Shown here in pieces: positions 44,402-54,183 of a stretch of 64,000 bases of DNA. Origin of the DNA: JAPOUP01 sp965199865 (GTDB lineage: Bacteria; Pseudomonadota; Alphaproteobacteria; Rhodobacterales; Rhodobacteraceae). The position numbers and the translations under genes were made by a program. The stretch is taken from NCBI GenBank assembly GCA_965199865.1, contig CBDATU010000002.1, forward strand, positions 62,001-126,000, in the 5' to 3' direction. The stretch's first letter is position 1; each line of letters starts with the position of its first letter. The notes below the pieces were generated by a model. The model was not told the origin of the DNA. It made no database searches and saw nothing but the letters and a program-made list of their open reading frames with translations.

Positions 44402-46486
44402 TCACTCCGCGGCGATCCTGATGACTGGCTCCATTTCCGCAAAGACCTCATCCGGGAGGTGGCACTTGATCTCGTGTCCATCCGCCAGCTTCTTCTGGGT
44501 GGGTACTTCCGTTTCGCAACGATTATCCGCGACCCTTGATTTCCAGCGGCACCGGGTCTGGAACGGACAGCCCGACGGCGGGTTCATCGCCGAGGGAATC
44601 TCGCCTTCCAGCACGATGTGCTGCTTCTGGATCTTCGTGTCCGCGATGGGCACCGCAGATAGCAGCGCCTCGGTATAGGGGTGGTAGGGCGGAGCGAAGA
44701 CCTGGTCCGTGTCGCCAAGTTCCACCACATGGCCGAGATACATCACCATCACGCGGTCGGAAAGATAGCGAACGATTGAGAGGTCGTGGCTGATGAATAT
44801 GAGGGTCGTCTTCTCGTTGCGCTGGATTTCCATAAGAAGATCGGTCACCGCCGCCTGGACTGAGACGTCCAGCGCCGATACCGGCTCGTCGGCAACCACA
44901 ACCCGCGCGCCGCCGGCGAAGGCGCGGGCGATCCCTACCCGCTGTTTCTGGCCACCCGAGAGCTGGCGCGGCATGCGGTCGGCGAATTCCAGCGGCAGTT
45001 TCACAAGCTCCAGAAGCTCCAGCATCCGTTTACGGCGTTTGCCCTCAGACTCGCCAATGCCAAAGATCTCAAGCGCACGCATGATCTGGCGCCCGACGGT
45101 CATCGACGGATTCAAGGTGTCAAACGGATTCTGGAACACCATCTGCACCGAGCCGACAGTCTTTGGGTCGCGCTTCTCGATGGGCACATCCTCGATATTG
45201 CGGTTGTCGAGCAGGATCTGGCCTTCGGTCGCGGTCTCAAGGCCCATCAGTACCTTGGCGAAAGTTGACTTGCCGCAACCCGATTCACCAACAATCGCGA
45301 GCGTTTCGGATTCATGCGCCTCAAAGCTGAGGGTCTCGTTTGCCTTTACGACTTTCCGGTCACCACCGCCAAACAGGGCGTTGGCCGCGACGCTGTAATA
45401 TTTCTTGAGATTATCCATCTTCAGGACAACATCCCCGACCTCAGTCTCGCTTTGGGTGTCGGTTGCGGCAATGGGTGCGTTCCAGTCAATCTCGTCAATC
45501 CGTCGGCAGCGGCTGCTATGCCGGTCATAGCCGGGGACATTGACCATCCTGACGTCACCATGATTGCAGACACCGTCCACGAAATAATCGCAGCGCGGGC
45601 CGAAATTGCATCCAGGAGGGCGTTCGTGGGGCAGGGGGAAGTTCCCCGGAATTGAAACCAGCGGGCGGGCGTTCTTGTCGGCACCTGGCAGCGGGATCGA
45701 GCGGAACAGCGCCTGCGTATAGGGGTGCTGCATGTTGTCGAAGACGTCCTCGATGGAACCGGTTTCCACCGCCTCTCCCGAATACATCACGCAGATACGG
45801 TCGCATGTCTCAAGAATCAGACCGAGATTGTGGCTGATGAACAGCATGGAGGTGCCGTATTTGCGCCCGAGTTCCTTGACCAGTTCCACGACCGCGGCCT
45901 CGACCGTCACGTCCAGCGCAGTGGTCGGCTCGTCAAGGATCAGCAGCGACGGCTTCGACATCAGCGCCATGGCGATCACGATGCGCTGCTGCTGGCCACC
46001 GGACAGCTGGTGCGGGAAGGAGTTCAGGATTCGCCTTGGGTCGGGCAGCTTGACATCCGTCACCACCTCCATCGCACGTTCAAACGCCTCTCTCTCACCC
46101 ACGCCCTCGTGGATCATCGGCACTTCCACGAGCTGCTTGCCAATGCGCATGGCTGGATTCAGCGACGCCATCGGTTCCTGGTAGATCATGGCGATCTCGG
46201 AGCCACGGATATCGCGCAGTTCGTCCATGGACATCTCGGAAAGGTCGCGGCCCTTGAACCTGATCGTACCGCCCACGATGCGACCGTTGACCCCCAGATC
46301 CTGCATGACACCTAGCGCTACGGTGCTTTTTCCGCAGCCGGACTCGCCGACGAGGCCCATTGCCTCGCCAGGCTGCACGGTGCAGGAGAAATCCATAACC
46401 GCCGGAATTTCCCGCAGGCGGGTGAAGAATGAAATCGACAGTTCGTCGATTTCGAGGATCGGGCCGTCGTAGTCCCATTTTGCCAT
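44402..46486 (-). CDS. Fused double ABC ATPase for family-5 importer (second system)
   Basis: The 694-residue protein has two nucleotide-binding domains. The first shows GESGCGKSTVALGVM, LSGGQQQR and LLILDEPTTALD. The second shows GESGCGKSTFAKVLMG, LSGGQKQR and VVVADEPVSALD. Each is followed by the oligopeptide C-terminal domain with a cysteine cluster (CNFGPRCDYFVDGVC; CPFQTRCRWK) of the kind often seen in DppD/OppF proteins, where it may bind an Fe-S cluster. The ATG at 46486 is chosen because the conserved sequence starts there and GGGAG lies ten bases upstream; the longer frame overlaps the permease gene. It is the last gene of the operon. Confidence 0.95.
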   Translation of the reverse strand: MAKWDYDGPILEIDELSISFFTRLREIPAVMDFSCTVQPGEAMGLVGESGCGKSTVALGVMQDLGVNGRIVGGTIRFKGRDLSEMSMDELRDIRGSEIAMIYQEPMASLNPAMRIGKQLVEVPMIHEGVGEREAFERAMEVVTDVKLPDPRRILNSFPHQLSGGQQQRIVIAMALMSKPSLLILDEPTTALDVTVEAAVVELVKELGRKYGTSMLFISHNLGLILETCDRICVMYSGEAVETGSIEDVFDNMQHPYTQALFRSIPLPGADKNARPLVSIPGNFPLPHERPPGCNFGPRCDYFVDGVCNHGDVRMVNVPGYDRHSSRCRRIDEIDWNAPIAATDTQSETEVGDVVLKMDNLKKYYSVAANALFGGGDRKVVKANETLSFEAHESETLAIVGESGCGKSTFAKVLMGLETATEGQILLDNRNIEDVPIEKRDPKTVGSVQMVFQNPFDTLNPSMTVGRQIMRALEIFGIGESEGKRRKRMLELLELVKLPLEFADRMPRQLSGGQKQRVGIARAFAGGARVVVADEPVSALDVSVQAAVTDLLMEIQRNEKTTLIFISHDLSIVRYLSDRVMVMYLGHVVELGDTDQVFAPPYHPYTEALLSAVPIADTKIQKQHIVLEGEIPSAMNPPSGCPFQTRCRWKSRVADNRCETEVPTQKKLADGHEIKCHLPDEVFAEMEPVIRIAAE

Positions 46487-46566
46487 CTTGGCTGTCTCCC
46501 TGTTCGAGACGCTTTCTGGTTCCAGAAAACGCTTGCGGTACCAGGTGGGCGAAGGACCGATGGTGG

Positions 46567-48024
46567 TCAGTCCTTCAGGCTTTCCTCCCTCAGCCCGTCG
46601 GCTAGAAGGTTGAGCCCAAGAACCAGGCTCAGCAGCGCAAGCGCCGGTGGCAGAGCTGGATGAAGGTAGATTGATAGCAGCTTGCGACCCTCGTTGATCG
46701 TGGAACCCCAATCCGGCGATTCAGGGGGCAGGCCCAGTCCAAAGAATCCAAGCGTGCCAAGCAAAATCGTCGTGTAGCCGACCCGCAGGCAGAAATCCAC
46801 GATCAGCGGACCGCGCGCATTGGGCAGAATTTCCCAAAGCATGATATACCATGGGCCTTCGCCCCTTGTCTGGGCGGCCGCAACATAATCCCGCGTCTTG
46901 ATGTCGAGCGCGAGACCCCGGACGATCCGGAAAACGGTGGGTGAATTCACGAAGACCACCGACACGAAGACGACGAGTACGCCGCCGGGCACGTCAAAGA
47001 GATCCAGCCAGGCCGGCCAGATGTCGACGACGGTACCCCGGTCCGCTTCGGAAACAAGCGACGCGTAAAGCCAGAATCCGACCGCCAGGACGAGTGCCAG
47101 AAGCGGCGTCCTGAACTTTGGCTGCGTGTAGTAGCGCGAGTTGAGGAGCACACAGGCGAATATCAGCGGGAACACGAACAGAACCGATGCCATATAGGCG
47201 GGAATGCCCGTCTTCACGATCTCGGGCGTTACCAGCAGGTAGAAGAGCAGGATCACCGGGAAGGCGAGGATCAGATTGGCCAGGAACGACAGGAATGTGT
47301 CCAGACGGCCGCCGAAATATCCAGCAGGCAGGCCCAGAGTGATCCCCACCATGAAGGCAAAGAGCGTCGCAAGGGGCGCGATGGCCATCACGATGGTCGA
47401 GCCCTTGACCATACGGCTGAAGACATCGCGGGCGAGGTTGTCGCCGCCAAGGAGATACCAGGGATAGTCACCCTCCTCGGCCCCGTTCAGCACAGTTCCC
47501 GGTACCTTGTTCTTCATGCCGGAGACCTGCGTGAGCGGTTCATGTGTGTCGATCAGGTCGAGGATACCGGTGAAAAGCGCCGTGTAGGCCCAGAACGCGA
47601 CCAGGGCAAATCCGGTCATGCCGATCAGGCTGTCAAAGAGTTTGCCGTAAAGGCCGAGGCTGCGCTTGAATTTGATCGAGGCGGCGAAGGTGATCGCCAG
47701 GGCAATCCAGACCGGTGTGAACTGGGCGCTGATCGCACCGACGATGCCAGCTCCGCGGTCTGACATAACCATGCCGACCACGAGAAAGATCAGCACAACG
47801 CCCAATACGGCCAAGGTGCTGTAGCGCACCGCGAGGCTGACGTAATGCGGTAGGCCGCCGGTCACGATGACAGTCCCGTCCTGGCCATACTGCTCGCGTT
47901 CCGCACCAAACACCACGCCGGAGACGAACTGCGCGAGCAGCGAAATCCCAAGCGCGGCAGCGGCAATCATCAGTAGCGGATTCAGATAGATGCCGAGTGC
48001 GCCTGTCCAGGTAAGTGGTTCCAT
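46567..48024 (-). CDS. ABC transporter permease, DppC type, with long N-terminal extension
   Basis: The 485-residue protein is much longer than ordinary DppC proteins (about 300). The C-terminal half has the standard permease domain with GGDNLARDVFSRMVKGSTIVM and the EAA loop (YVAAAQTRGEGPWYIMLWEILPNARGPLIVDF). The N-terminal 170 residues add about four membrane helices, and about 310-350 adds two more hydrophobic stretches within the permease domain. Such long forms occur in a subset of family-5 importers. Starts with ATG after GGGAGG, 12 bases after the upstream permease stop. Confidence 0.9.
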   Translation of the reverse strand: MEPLTWTGALGIYLNPLLMIAAAALGISLLAQFVSGVVFGAEREQYGQDGTVIVTGGLPHYVSLAVRYSTLAVLGVVLIFLVVGMVMSDRGAGIVGAISAQFTPVWIALAITFAASIKFKRSLGLYGKLFDSLIGMTGFALVAFWAYTALFTGILDLIDTHEPLTQVSGMKNKVPGTVLNGAEEGDYPWYLLGGDNLARDVFSRMVKGSTIVMAIAPLATLFAFMVGITLGLPAGYFGGRLDTFLSFLANLILAFPVILLFYLLVTPEIVKTGIPAYMASVLFVFPLIFACVLLNSRYYTQPKFRTPLLALVLAVGFWLYASLVSEADRGTVVDIWPAWLDLFDVPGGVLVVFVSVVFVNSPTVFRIVRGLALDIKTRDYVAAAQTRGEGPWYIMLWEILPNARGPLIVDFCLRVGYTTILLGTLGFFGLGLPPESPDWGSTINEGRKLLSIYLHPALPPALALLSLVLGLNLLADGLREESLKD

Positions 48025-48036
48025 GTCTGGCCTCCC

Positions 48037-49083
48037 TCAGGAAATCCGAATCCGTGGATTCAGGTAGACATAGCCAATGTCGGATATCAGCTGCGTCGTC
48101 AGCACCACCACGACCGAAACCACCGAGATGCCAAGCAGCAGCTCAATGTCGTTGTTGCCTGCCGCCTCCACCAGCGCCCAGCCGAACCCCTTGTAATTGA
48201 ACAGGGACTCGACGATCACAACGCCGTTCAGCAGCCATGGAAACTGCAGCATGATGACGGTGAAAGGGGCGATCAGCGCATTGCGGAGCGCGTGTCGCAG
48301 TACAATGTTTCGGAATGTCACACCCTTCAGCCGGGCGGTCCGGATATATTGCGCGGTCATGACCTCAGCCATGGAGGCACGCGTCATTCTCGCGATGTAG
48401 CCCATTCCGTAAAGTGCGATTGTCATGACCGGAAGGGTGAAATTCTCCCAGGTTATGTTGTCCATTGCGGTTGTCGCGGTGCCCTTGAACCATTTGAGCC
48501 CCACGGCGGATGAGGCGAAGACTGCGATGAAAATGACGCCTGAGACGTATTCCGGAGTTGCGGTCGTCGTTATCGACAGCGTGGAGAGCGAGCGGTCCAT
48601 TCGGCTGCCTTCGCGCATGCCGGCCAGAACGCCGACGATCAGCGCTCCCGGGACCATCACGCACATCACAGCAAGCATCAGCCAGCCCGTCAGCCCGAGC
48701 CGCTTGAACACGATCTCGGAAACATTCTCCCGGAAGCGGGTTGACCAGCCCCAGTCGCCTTGGATCACACCGCAGAATCGGGGTGCGTCCTCGAGATCAA
48801 TGCCCGGCCTTGCACATTTGGCGCGAATGTTCCCATCATTACCTTCGATGACATAGCCGGGCAGGAGGCCCAGCCACTCACCATATTTGACAATGATGTT
48901 GCGGTCGTAGCCACGGTTCTCAAGCCAGAGAGTTACCTGCGCGTCCGACATCCGCATGTCAGCCTGGGTCTTGGCGAGTTTCTCGAGATTCGGATGCAGA
49001 TTGGTCAGGAAAAAGACGACGAATGTCAGGCAGATCGCGGTCAGCACCATGACCCCAAACCTGCGCAGAATGAACTGAAGCAT
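48037..49083 (-). CDS. ABC transporter permease, DppB type
   Basis: The 348-residue permease starts with MLQFILRRFGVMVLTAICLTFVVFFL, the standard first helix, and carries the EAA-loop region (IRTARLKGVTFRNIVLRHALRNALIAPF) and a C-terminal LNPRIRIS. A periplasmic loop of about 60 residues after helix 1 holds two cysteines (CARPG, RFCG) that may form a disulfide. AGGAAAAGCA precedes the ATG at 49083. Intact, unlike the DppB gene at 29830. Confidence 0.93.
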   Translation of the reverse strand: MLQFILRRFGVMVLTAICLTFVVFFLTNLHPNLEKLAKTQADMRMSDAQVTLWLENRGYDRNIIVKYGEWLGLLPGYVIEGNDGNIRAKCARPGIDLEDAPRFCGVIQGDWGWSTRFRENVSEIVFKRLGLTGWLMLAVMCVMVPGALIVGVLAGMREGSRMDRSLSTLSITTTATPEYVSGVIFIAVFASSAVGLKWFKGTATTAMDNITWENFTLPVMTIALYGMGYIARMTRASMAEVMTAQYIRTARLKGVTFRNIVLRHALRNALIAPFTVIMLQFPWLLNGVVIVESLFNYKGFGWALVEAAGNNDIELLLGISVVSVVVVLTTQLISDIGYVYLNPRIRIS

Positions 49084-49165
49084 TGCTTTTCCTGTGATTG
49101 TCGGCAACGACCACTTTCCCGGCGGCACCCTGTGCAGGATTTCCCGCGGTCGTCTGCCTTTCAAG

Positions 49166-49190
49166 CCGCGCCCCCGATACGGGGGCGCGG
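49166..49190 (-). terminator. Hairpin after the second ABC binding-protein gene
   Basis: CCGCGCCCCC-GATAC-GGGGGCGCGG, a perfect 10-base-pair GC stem with a 5-base loop, lies 24 bases after the binding-protein stop and 82 bases before the permease start. No T-run on the minus strand. The most stable of the four such hairpins in the window. Confidence 0.75.
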
Positions 49191-49214
49191 TATTTACTCA
49201 GGCGGTGCGTAGGA

Positions 49215-50876
49215 TCAGGCGGCGAAGCCCCACCTGTAGTGATGGTGTTCAAACGAGATGTGCTTCTCGACGCCAACCAGCCCCTCGCGGGCGTGACGGT
49301 AGAGTGAACGCCAGTAGGGCTGAACGGTAACGCCATCGTCCTGGATCAGCGCTTCCATCTTCCCCATCACTTCAGAGCGTTTCCCGGCATCGGCGATTGA
49401 CAGCGCCTCGGTCAGGAGTGCGTCGAATTCGGGGTTGGACCAGCCGAATTCGTTCCAGGCTTCACCCGACTTGTAGGCCAGCGCGTGGATCTGGACGCCG
49501 AGCGGGCGGTGGTTCCAGTTCGTCGAGCTGAACGGATATTTCGCCCAGTCGTTCCAGAAGGTGGAGCCGGGAAGGATCGTACGCTTGACATTGATCCCTG
49601 CGTCGCGCAGCTGCGCGGCCACGGCGTCGGTCGTGTTGCGCCGCCAGTCGTCGTCAACGGATAGGAGCTCGTGCTCGTAATCCTCCATCCCTGCTTCCTT
49701 GAGCAGAGCCATTGCGCCCTCCGGATCGTAAGGCGTACCACCGATATCCTTGTATTCGGGGTGTTTCGGACCGACATGATGGTCCTGCGCGATCGCACCG
49801 CGATTGCCGTAGCCGAGTTCAAGCAGGACAGCATTGTCGACGGCCATCTGCAGTGCCTTGCGGACGCGCCTGTCGGCATAGGGTTTCGTGCCGTTGACTT
49901 CAGCTTCCTGGTTCGGGCGGATCACGATGGAGGCCATCGTCACCACTTCCGATCTCACGAAACCCAGACCATCAAGCACATCGATGAATTCGCCGACGGA
50001 CTCATGCAGCATGTCGACTTCATCGGACTCCATTGCGGCCACCCAGGCCGCCGGATCCGTACCGTAGTCGATATACTCGATTCGGTCGAGATACGGTCCG
50101 CCATAGACTTCGGTGCCCCACCAGGTGTGCTCGGCGTTGCGCTCCAACACGCATTTGACCCCAACTTCCAGTTCCGTAAGCATGTAGGGGCCGGTACCGA
50201 CCGCGTTCGCCGTGTCTTCGGGATCGTAAGAGGCGTGGGTGATTGCAGCCGGATAGTCCGAGAAACCGGCAATCAGTGAGATGTCAGGCTGCGGAAGATT
50301 CAGCGTCACCGTATGCTGGTCGGTCACCACGATGGCGCCTTCCGCCGCCATGGAGGTCTCGGCATCAATCAGCGAGGCCATGCGGCCCGCCATCGAGTTG
50401 CCATCCACATTCCTCTCGCACCAGCGGGCGATGTTGCGCGCCACGTCCTCGGCGGTGAAGTCGTCCCCGTTGTTCCATTTCACGCCCTTACGGACATTGA
50501 GAGTGTACTGTGTCGCGTCCTCGTTGATATCCCAGCCTTCGAGCAGCATCGGCTGGAACGAACCGTCCGAGTTGTACTGCACCAGGTATTCCAGAAACCC
50601 GCGGGTCTCGTTGCCCATTTCCGACCAGTCATAGGTCCGGGTGTCTTTCAGTTCGCGAACCGACAGCTGCACGCGCAGGGTTCCGCCCTGCTGGATGTCT
50701 TCCGCCGCCTGCGCCGGCTGCGGGACGCCTATCATGGCGTAGGCCGCTCCTGCGGTAACGCCGAAAGTCGTTGCGCGTGCCAGGAATTCGCGGCGGTCCA
50801 TCAGGCCAGCCCTGTATTCCTTGGCATACATCCGGGCAGCCGGATGGGGGGTCTTGTTTCCTTTGTCTTTGGTCAT
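49215..50876 (-). CDS. ABC transporter substrate-binding protein, family 5, Tat-exported
   Basis: The 553-residue binding protein has a twin-arginine signal (MDRREFLARATTFGVTAGAAYAM) after a 24-residue cytoplasmic-type lead, and the family-5 fold: YTLNVRKGVKWNNGDDFTAEDVARN, GTGPYMLTELEVG, and a C-terminal YWRSLYRHAREGLVGVEKH. GGGAGAAGCTA stands directly before the ATG at 50876. Very similar Tat-dependent family-5 proteins are common in alphaproteobacteria. It heads the operon with two permeases and the fused ATPase. Ligand unknown; no catabolic gene is linked. Confidence 0.93.
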   Translation of the reverse strand: MTKDKGNKTPHPAARMYAKEYRAGLMDRREFLARATTFGVTAGAAYAMIGVPQPAQAAEDIQQGGTLRVQLSVRELKDTRTYDWSEMGNETRGFLEYLVQYNSDGSFQPMLLEGWDINEDATQYTLNVRKGVKWNNGDDFTAEDVARNIARWCERNVDGNSMAGRMASLIDAETSMAAEGAIVVTDQHTVTLNLPQPDISLIAGFSDYPAAITHASYDPEDTANAVGTGPYMLTELEVGVKCVLERNAEHTWWGTEVYGGPYLDRIEYIDYGTDPAAWVAAMESDEVDMLHESVGEFIDVLDGLGFVRSEVVTMASIVIRPNQEAEVNGTKPYADRRVRKALQMAVDNAVLLELGYGNRGAIAQDHHVGPKHPEYKDIGGTPYDPEGAMALLKEAGMEDYEHELLSVDDDWRRNTTDAVAAQLRDAGINVKRTILPGSTFWNDWAKYPFSSTNWNHRPLGVQIHALAYKSGEAWNEFGWSNPEFDALLTEALSIADAGKRSEVMGKMEALIQDDGVTVQPYWRSLYRHAREGLVGVEKHISFEHHHYRWGFAA

Positions 50877-51397
50877 TAGCTTCTCCCAGTAAATGAGCGG
50901 CGTGGTCTGACACACAGGAGTTCATTCGGTCCATCAGGTATTCTGCAGTAGTGATCCAATCCGCATCTGCCACATTTCCCCAGCGCCATTCCACACGAAA
51001 CGCCATACAGCGTTTTTGGCCGCTAACGCCTCTCGTCCTGAGGCTGAAAACGACATGCAAAACAAATAAATGCGACATCCCCAGCATGTGCAAGAAAAAA
51101 ATGGGAGCCATATGACAAAATCCACGCCGCGCCCCGGATACCCGATTCCAATATGTATGCATCCATCCGCAGGTGGAGACGGGATGCAGGCGGCAACCTC
51201 ACATATGGAATCCGTCAGCACTGGCAACCCTTCACACCGGGGGTTAGTGGAAGGCCTTCATCAGTCGTCGGATCAGGAGATCGCATCGCCGGAGCTCAGG
51301 TGGCTGTATGTCCGCAGAGAAAGGGCGGATGGATGCCTTGGCCGTGGCGCCTCCCGGCCAAGGATACCAGCGGTTGGGTTGTCGACAGGCACTGCGA
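50877..51397. other. Intergenic region upstream of the second family-5 ABC operon
   Basis: No gene is supported in these 520 bases. An AT-rich stretch at 51055-51125 probably holds the operon promoter: on the minus strand TTGCAC (51088-51093) and TTTATT (51065-51070) are 17 bases apart, a poor match to the -35/-10 consensus, about 190 bases before the start codon. The remainder, towards the malG remnant, shows nothing. Confidence 0.4.
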
Positions 51398-52255
51398 TCA
51401 CACCTTGACCGCGCCAGCCGTAAGCCCGCTGACGATCAGCCTCTGAAACACCATCACGAGGAAAAACAGCGGAGCGGTGATCGACACTGCCGCCGCGACG
51501 GCGCGTTCCTGGTCCGTGGATGTGGTCTCCCGGTTGAAGAAACTGGTGATGGAGGGAACCATTGCCTGGTTGCGGGCATCAAGCAGTAGCGAGGCCACCA
51601 GGAAGTTGTTGTGACCCAGAAGGAAACTGAACAGGCCCGTCGTTATCACGCCTGGCCACAACACCGGGATGATCACCAGTCGGAAAGCCCGAAAATAGGT
51701 GCATCCGTTAACGCGGGCCGTTTCTTCAGGATCGGGCGGAATCGAGGCGAATAATGACCGTAGCATCCAGATCGTGAAAGGCTGATTGATCGCAACCAAT
51801 GCGAATATGACTGGCAGTGGCTTGCCTTTGAGCGTCGGCGCGGTCTGGCCCAGAATCGGGCGCAGAAATTCGGAGGAATTGGCGAACACCGGCGGATAGC
51901 CCGCAACCAGGACAGAATGGGGCAGGGCGTGGAAGATAAGCGCCGCGATGGGTATCCAGAATGCGATTTACATCCGGCTGTGCGCCAGCCCGAAACCGGC
52001 GAGCATCCCGACGCTCAGCGAGACCGCGGCCACACCGGAGGTCACGATCATCGAGTCAATGAAATTTCGGTAGAACTCGCCAGCGTTCCAGACGGAAATG
52101 TAATGCTCCGCGGTTAAACCGATGATCGGGGTCCCAAGCAGGTCCAGTAACGGATCGACAAGGCCAATGATCGCTGGCAGGGCCGGGACAGCGGTGATCA
52201 TCAGCATCGCACTGTAGGCCAGAACCGCGATGATCCATCCATTGATGCGACCACT
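51398..52255 (-). pseudogene. Sugar ABC permease remnant, MalG type
   Basis: Reading one frame through a TAA at 51968-51970 gives a MalG-like permease. The N-terminal part has ISVWNAGEFYRNFIDSMIVTS, the region after the stop has AINQPFTIWMLRSLF, the EAA-type loop PEETARVNGCTYFRAFRLVIIPVLWPG, and the family C-terminus LTAGAVK. Sequence just after the stop is diverged from the family. The upstream frame continues without a stop from the malF remnant, so the original gene boundary (near 52255) is my estimate. No ATPase gene follows. Non-functional. Confidence 0.8.
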
Positions 52256-53148
52256 CTTTGGCGCCAATGCGGCCGACCCGACCGGCACCAAACGTTTCAC
52301 TATCCGCCAGGCGAGACAACAGGCCATCCCGATCGTGGCGAATTCGAAGGCTGACGGGCCAATTCCCGTCCAGCGTGGCATCAGATGGGGGATCACAATA
52401 TATCGCGGCCGTTGCCAGCGGGTGGCCCCGTCAATGATCGCGCTCTCCACGCTATCCATGTTCAGTGTCTGAAGACCTGCGTAAAACACCACGAATGCGA
52501 ACGGTGCTACCTGCCAGACCCAGCGGCAGAGCATGAGAGTCTCAATGGTCTAGGCCAGGGCGAACAGGGCTATGTCGCGTGCAAGCCACCATTCGATGAG
52601 CGCGGTGAGGATTCCATCGCCGATAAGGTGCCATCTGATCGATAGTGCTCTGATTGCCGGTGTGATGACGAAGGGTAGGAGAGAGACGAAAATCACCTGA
52701 CCGCGAATTGGCGCTGTCGCCATGTTTACGGCCCAGCGCGATGCCCATACCGGTCGCCAGCATGATCGGCAGGGTGATGAAGGTGAAGGTCAGTGTTAAA
52801 CGTAGAGCCTTCCAGAAGTCGATGGACTGGGGTTCGTCAGGATTTCCGCTGCGAAGAAAGGTGAGCGTCCGATCGGTCTCCAGGACGTTTCGGTAGCTTT
52901 GGAGGCCTACGAACTCCGTTGTTGTGATGATCCGGCCGTCCCCGTCAATGAGGGGACGCGTTTTGGTCATGGATGCGCAGATCCGGCCGGTGAAGTCGGG
53001 TGTGCAGGTTTCGACGCTGACCGTCTCGAGAACCGGGGCGGTGAGGTAGAGGCTCTGGACAGGAACGGAAGCCAGCGGTGCGGCGATGAAGAGCAGCATC
53101 AATCAGGACTGACGGTCCCACAAACCACAGGCATGTCCTGGCCTTCAT
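52256..53148 (-). pseudogene. Sugar ABC permease remnant, MalF type
   Basis: A MalF-like permease can be reconstructed only by changing frame. It starts at an ATG (53148) with KARTCLWFVGPSVL, then shifts near 53105 into MLLFIAAPLASVPVQSLYL. It shifts again near 52730-52734 (extra base in a GGGCC run) into VIFVSLLPFVITPAIRAL, and meets TAG at 52550-52552 where a conserved Trp is expected. It continues with VAPFAFVVFYAGLQTLN and the EAA loop AIIDGATRWQRPRYIVIPHLMP. The C-terminal helices are diverged and merge into the MalG remnant. Three lesions make it a clear pseudogene. Confidence 0.85.
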
Positions 53149-53157
53149 CGCGTTACC

Positions 53158-54183
53158 TCATGCCGCAACAGGCCTTGGATCCTCAGGCATGTTTTCCATC
53201 AGATCCACGCCGCAGTCCGAAGCGAACCTGATCAGGTCTATCAGCACCCAGTTCTCCGAAAGCCGGTTTCCACTGGCGGTATAGGAATCCATCACATTCA
53301 TGGGGATGGGCCCGCCGGTTGGCGCGATTCCACGAAATGGCGTTCCAGTGAAATTCCCGATGAACGAAGGCCAGCCAGCGAAGCCCGCTACCGGACCCTC
53401 TGCGATGAACGCCTCTTTGGGCCAGGAACCCCTCCGCCCTGGGAATGACCGCACTGATGGTCCCTGGGCGTAGGCATGGAATTCATCCAGTCCGAAGGCG
53501 GAACCAATCCCCCATGGCCCATGCCAGGTCATGTCCGGGTGCCAGTACCGATCTAGCCCCTGCGATTTCATGTCACTGCCTTCAAGCTGGTTGCAGCCAG
53601 TGACGATCACGTCATGCACCAGGTTCAGGGTCCTGTTGGTCAGTTCCGCATCCTGGGGTGTGTGAACGATGCCGATCTCGGCAGGAGGGCCCTCCGTTAT
53701 ATGCGCCTTGCCGTCAAAGTGTGGGAACAGTTCGATCCCAGCCTGTGCGGCAAGTCCAGGAATGTCCAGCAGGCAGCGGATGTCACAGATGCGGTCTCCC
53801 TCGAACCTGTAGAATTCACCGAACCTCAGTTTACCCAGGCCTTGGCCTAGCGGGCTTCCGAACCAGGAGGACCGCATCTCGCCTTCGATATTGCCTGTAG
53901 CACCGATCCAGACATGACCCCGGTGCTCACCGCCAAAATACAGATAAGGCCGCTTCCGTGCGGCTGGCACCGCCTTCCGCGACTGTTCCAATTCGGTATC
54001 GAGGAGTGCTTCGGCACCAACCAGTTCCCCAATCGGTGCTGGCCCGAAAAACCGCAGGTCGCAGTGAACAGAGACTTTTCCGCGTTCATTCCGGCGGCAA
54101 GCGACCATGCCTGAGTTTTTGCGTTCGCAAGGCACATAAACCAAATTCCCGTGGGTTGACGTAATGCGGTTCAGGGCGGGCAT
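53158..54183 (-). CDS. SnoaL/NTF2-like double-domain protein
   Basis: The open frame (341 residues) holds two SnoaL-like alpha+beta domains, at about residues 40-150 and 190-330. The second shows LDRYWHPDMTWHGPWGIG and NFTGTPFRGIAPTGGPIPMNVMDSY, family-like pieces of polyketide-cyclase-type proteins. Such genes often lie beside sugar ABC operons, as here between the binding-protein remnant and malF. The N-terminal 35 residues are not domain-like and the true start is uncertain. The frame is intact but all its neighbours are broken, so it may be the last open gene of a dying operon. Function unknown. Confidence 0.65.
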   Translation of the reverse strand: MPALNRITSTHGNLVYVPCERKNSGMVACRRNERGKVSVHCDLRFFGPAPIGELVGAEALLDTELEQSRKAVPAARKRPYLYFGGEHRGHVWIGATGNIEGEMRSSWFGSPLGQGLGKLRFGEFYRFEGDRICDIRCLLDIPGLAAQAGIELFPHFDGKAHITEGPPAEIGIVHTPQDAELTNRTLNLVHDVIVTGCNQLEGSDMKSQGLDRYWHPDMTWHGPWGIGSAFGLDEFHAYAQGPSVRSFPGRRGSWPKEAFIAEGPVAGFAGWPSFIGNFTGTPFRGIAPTGGPIPMNVMDSYTASGNRLSENWVLIDLIRFASDCGVDLMENMPEDPRPVAA

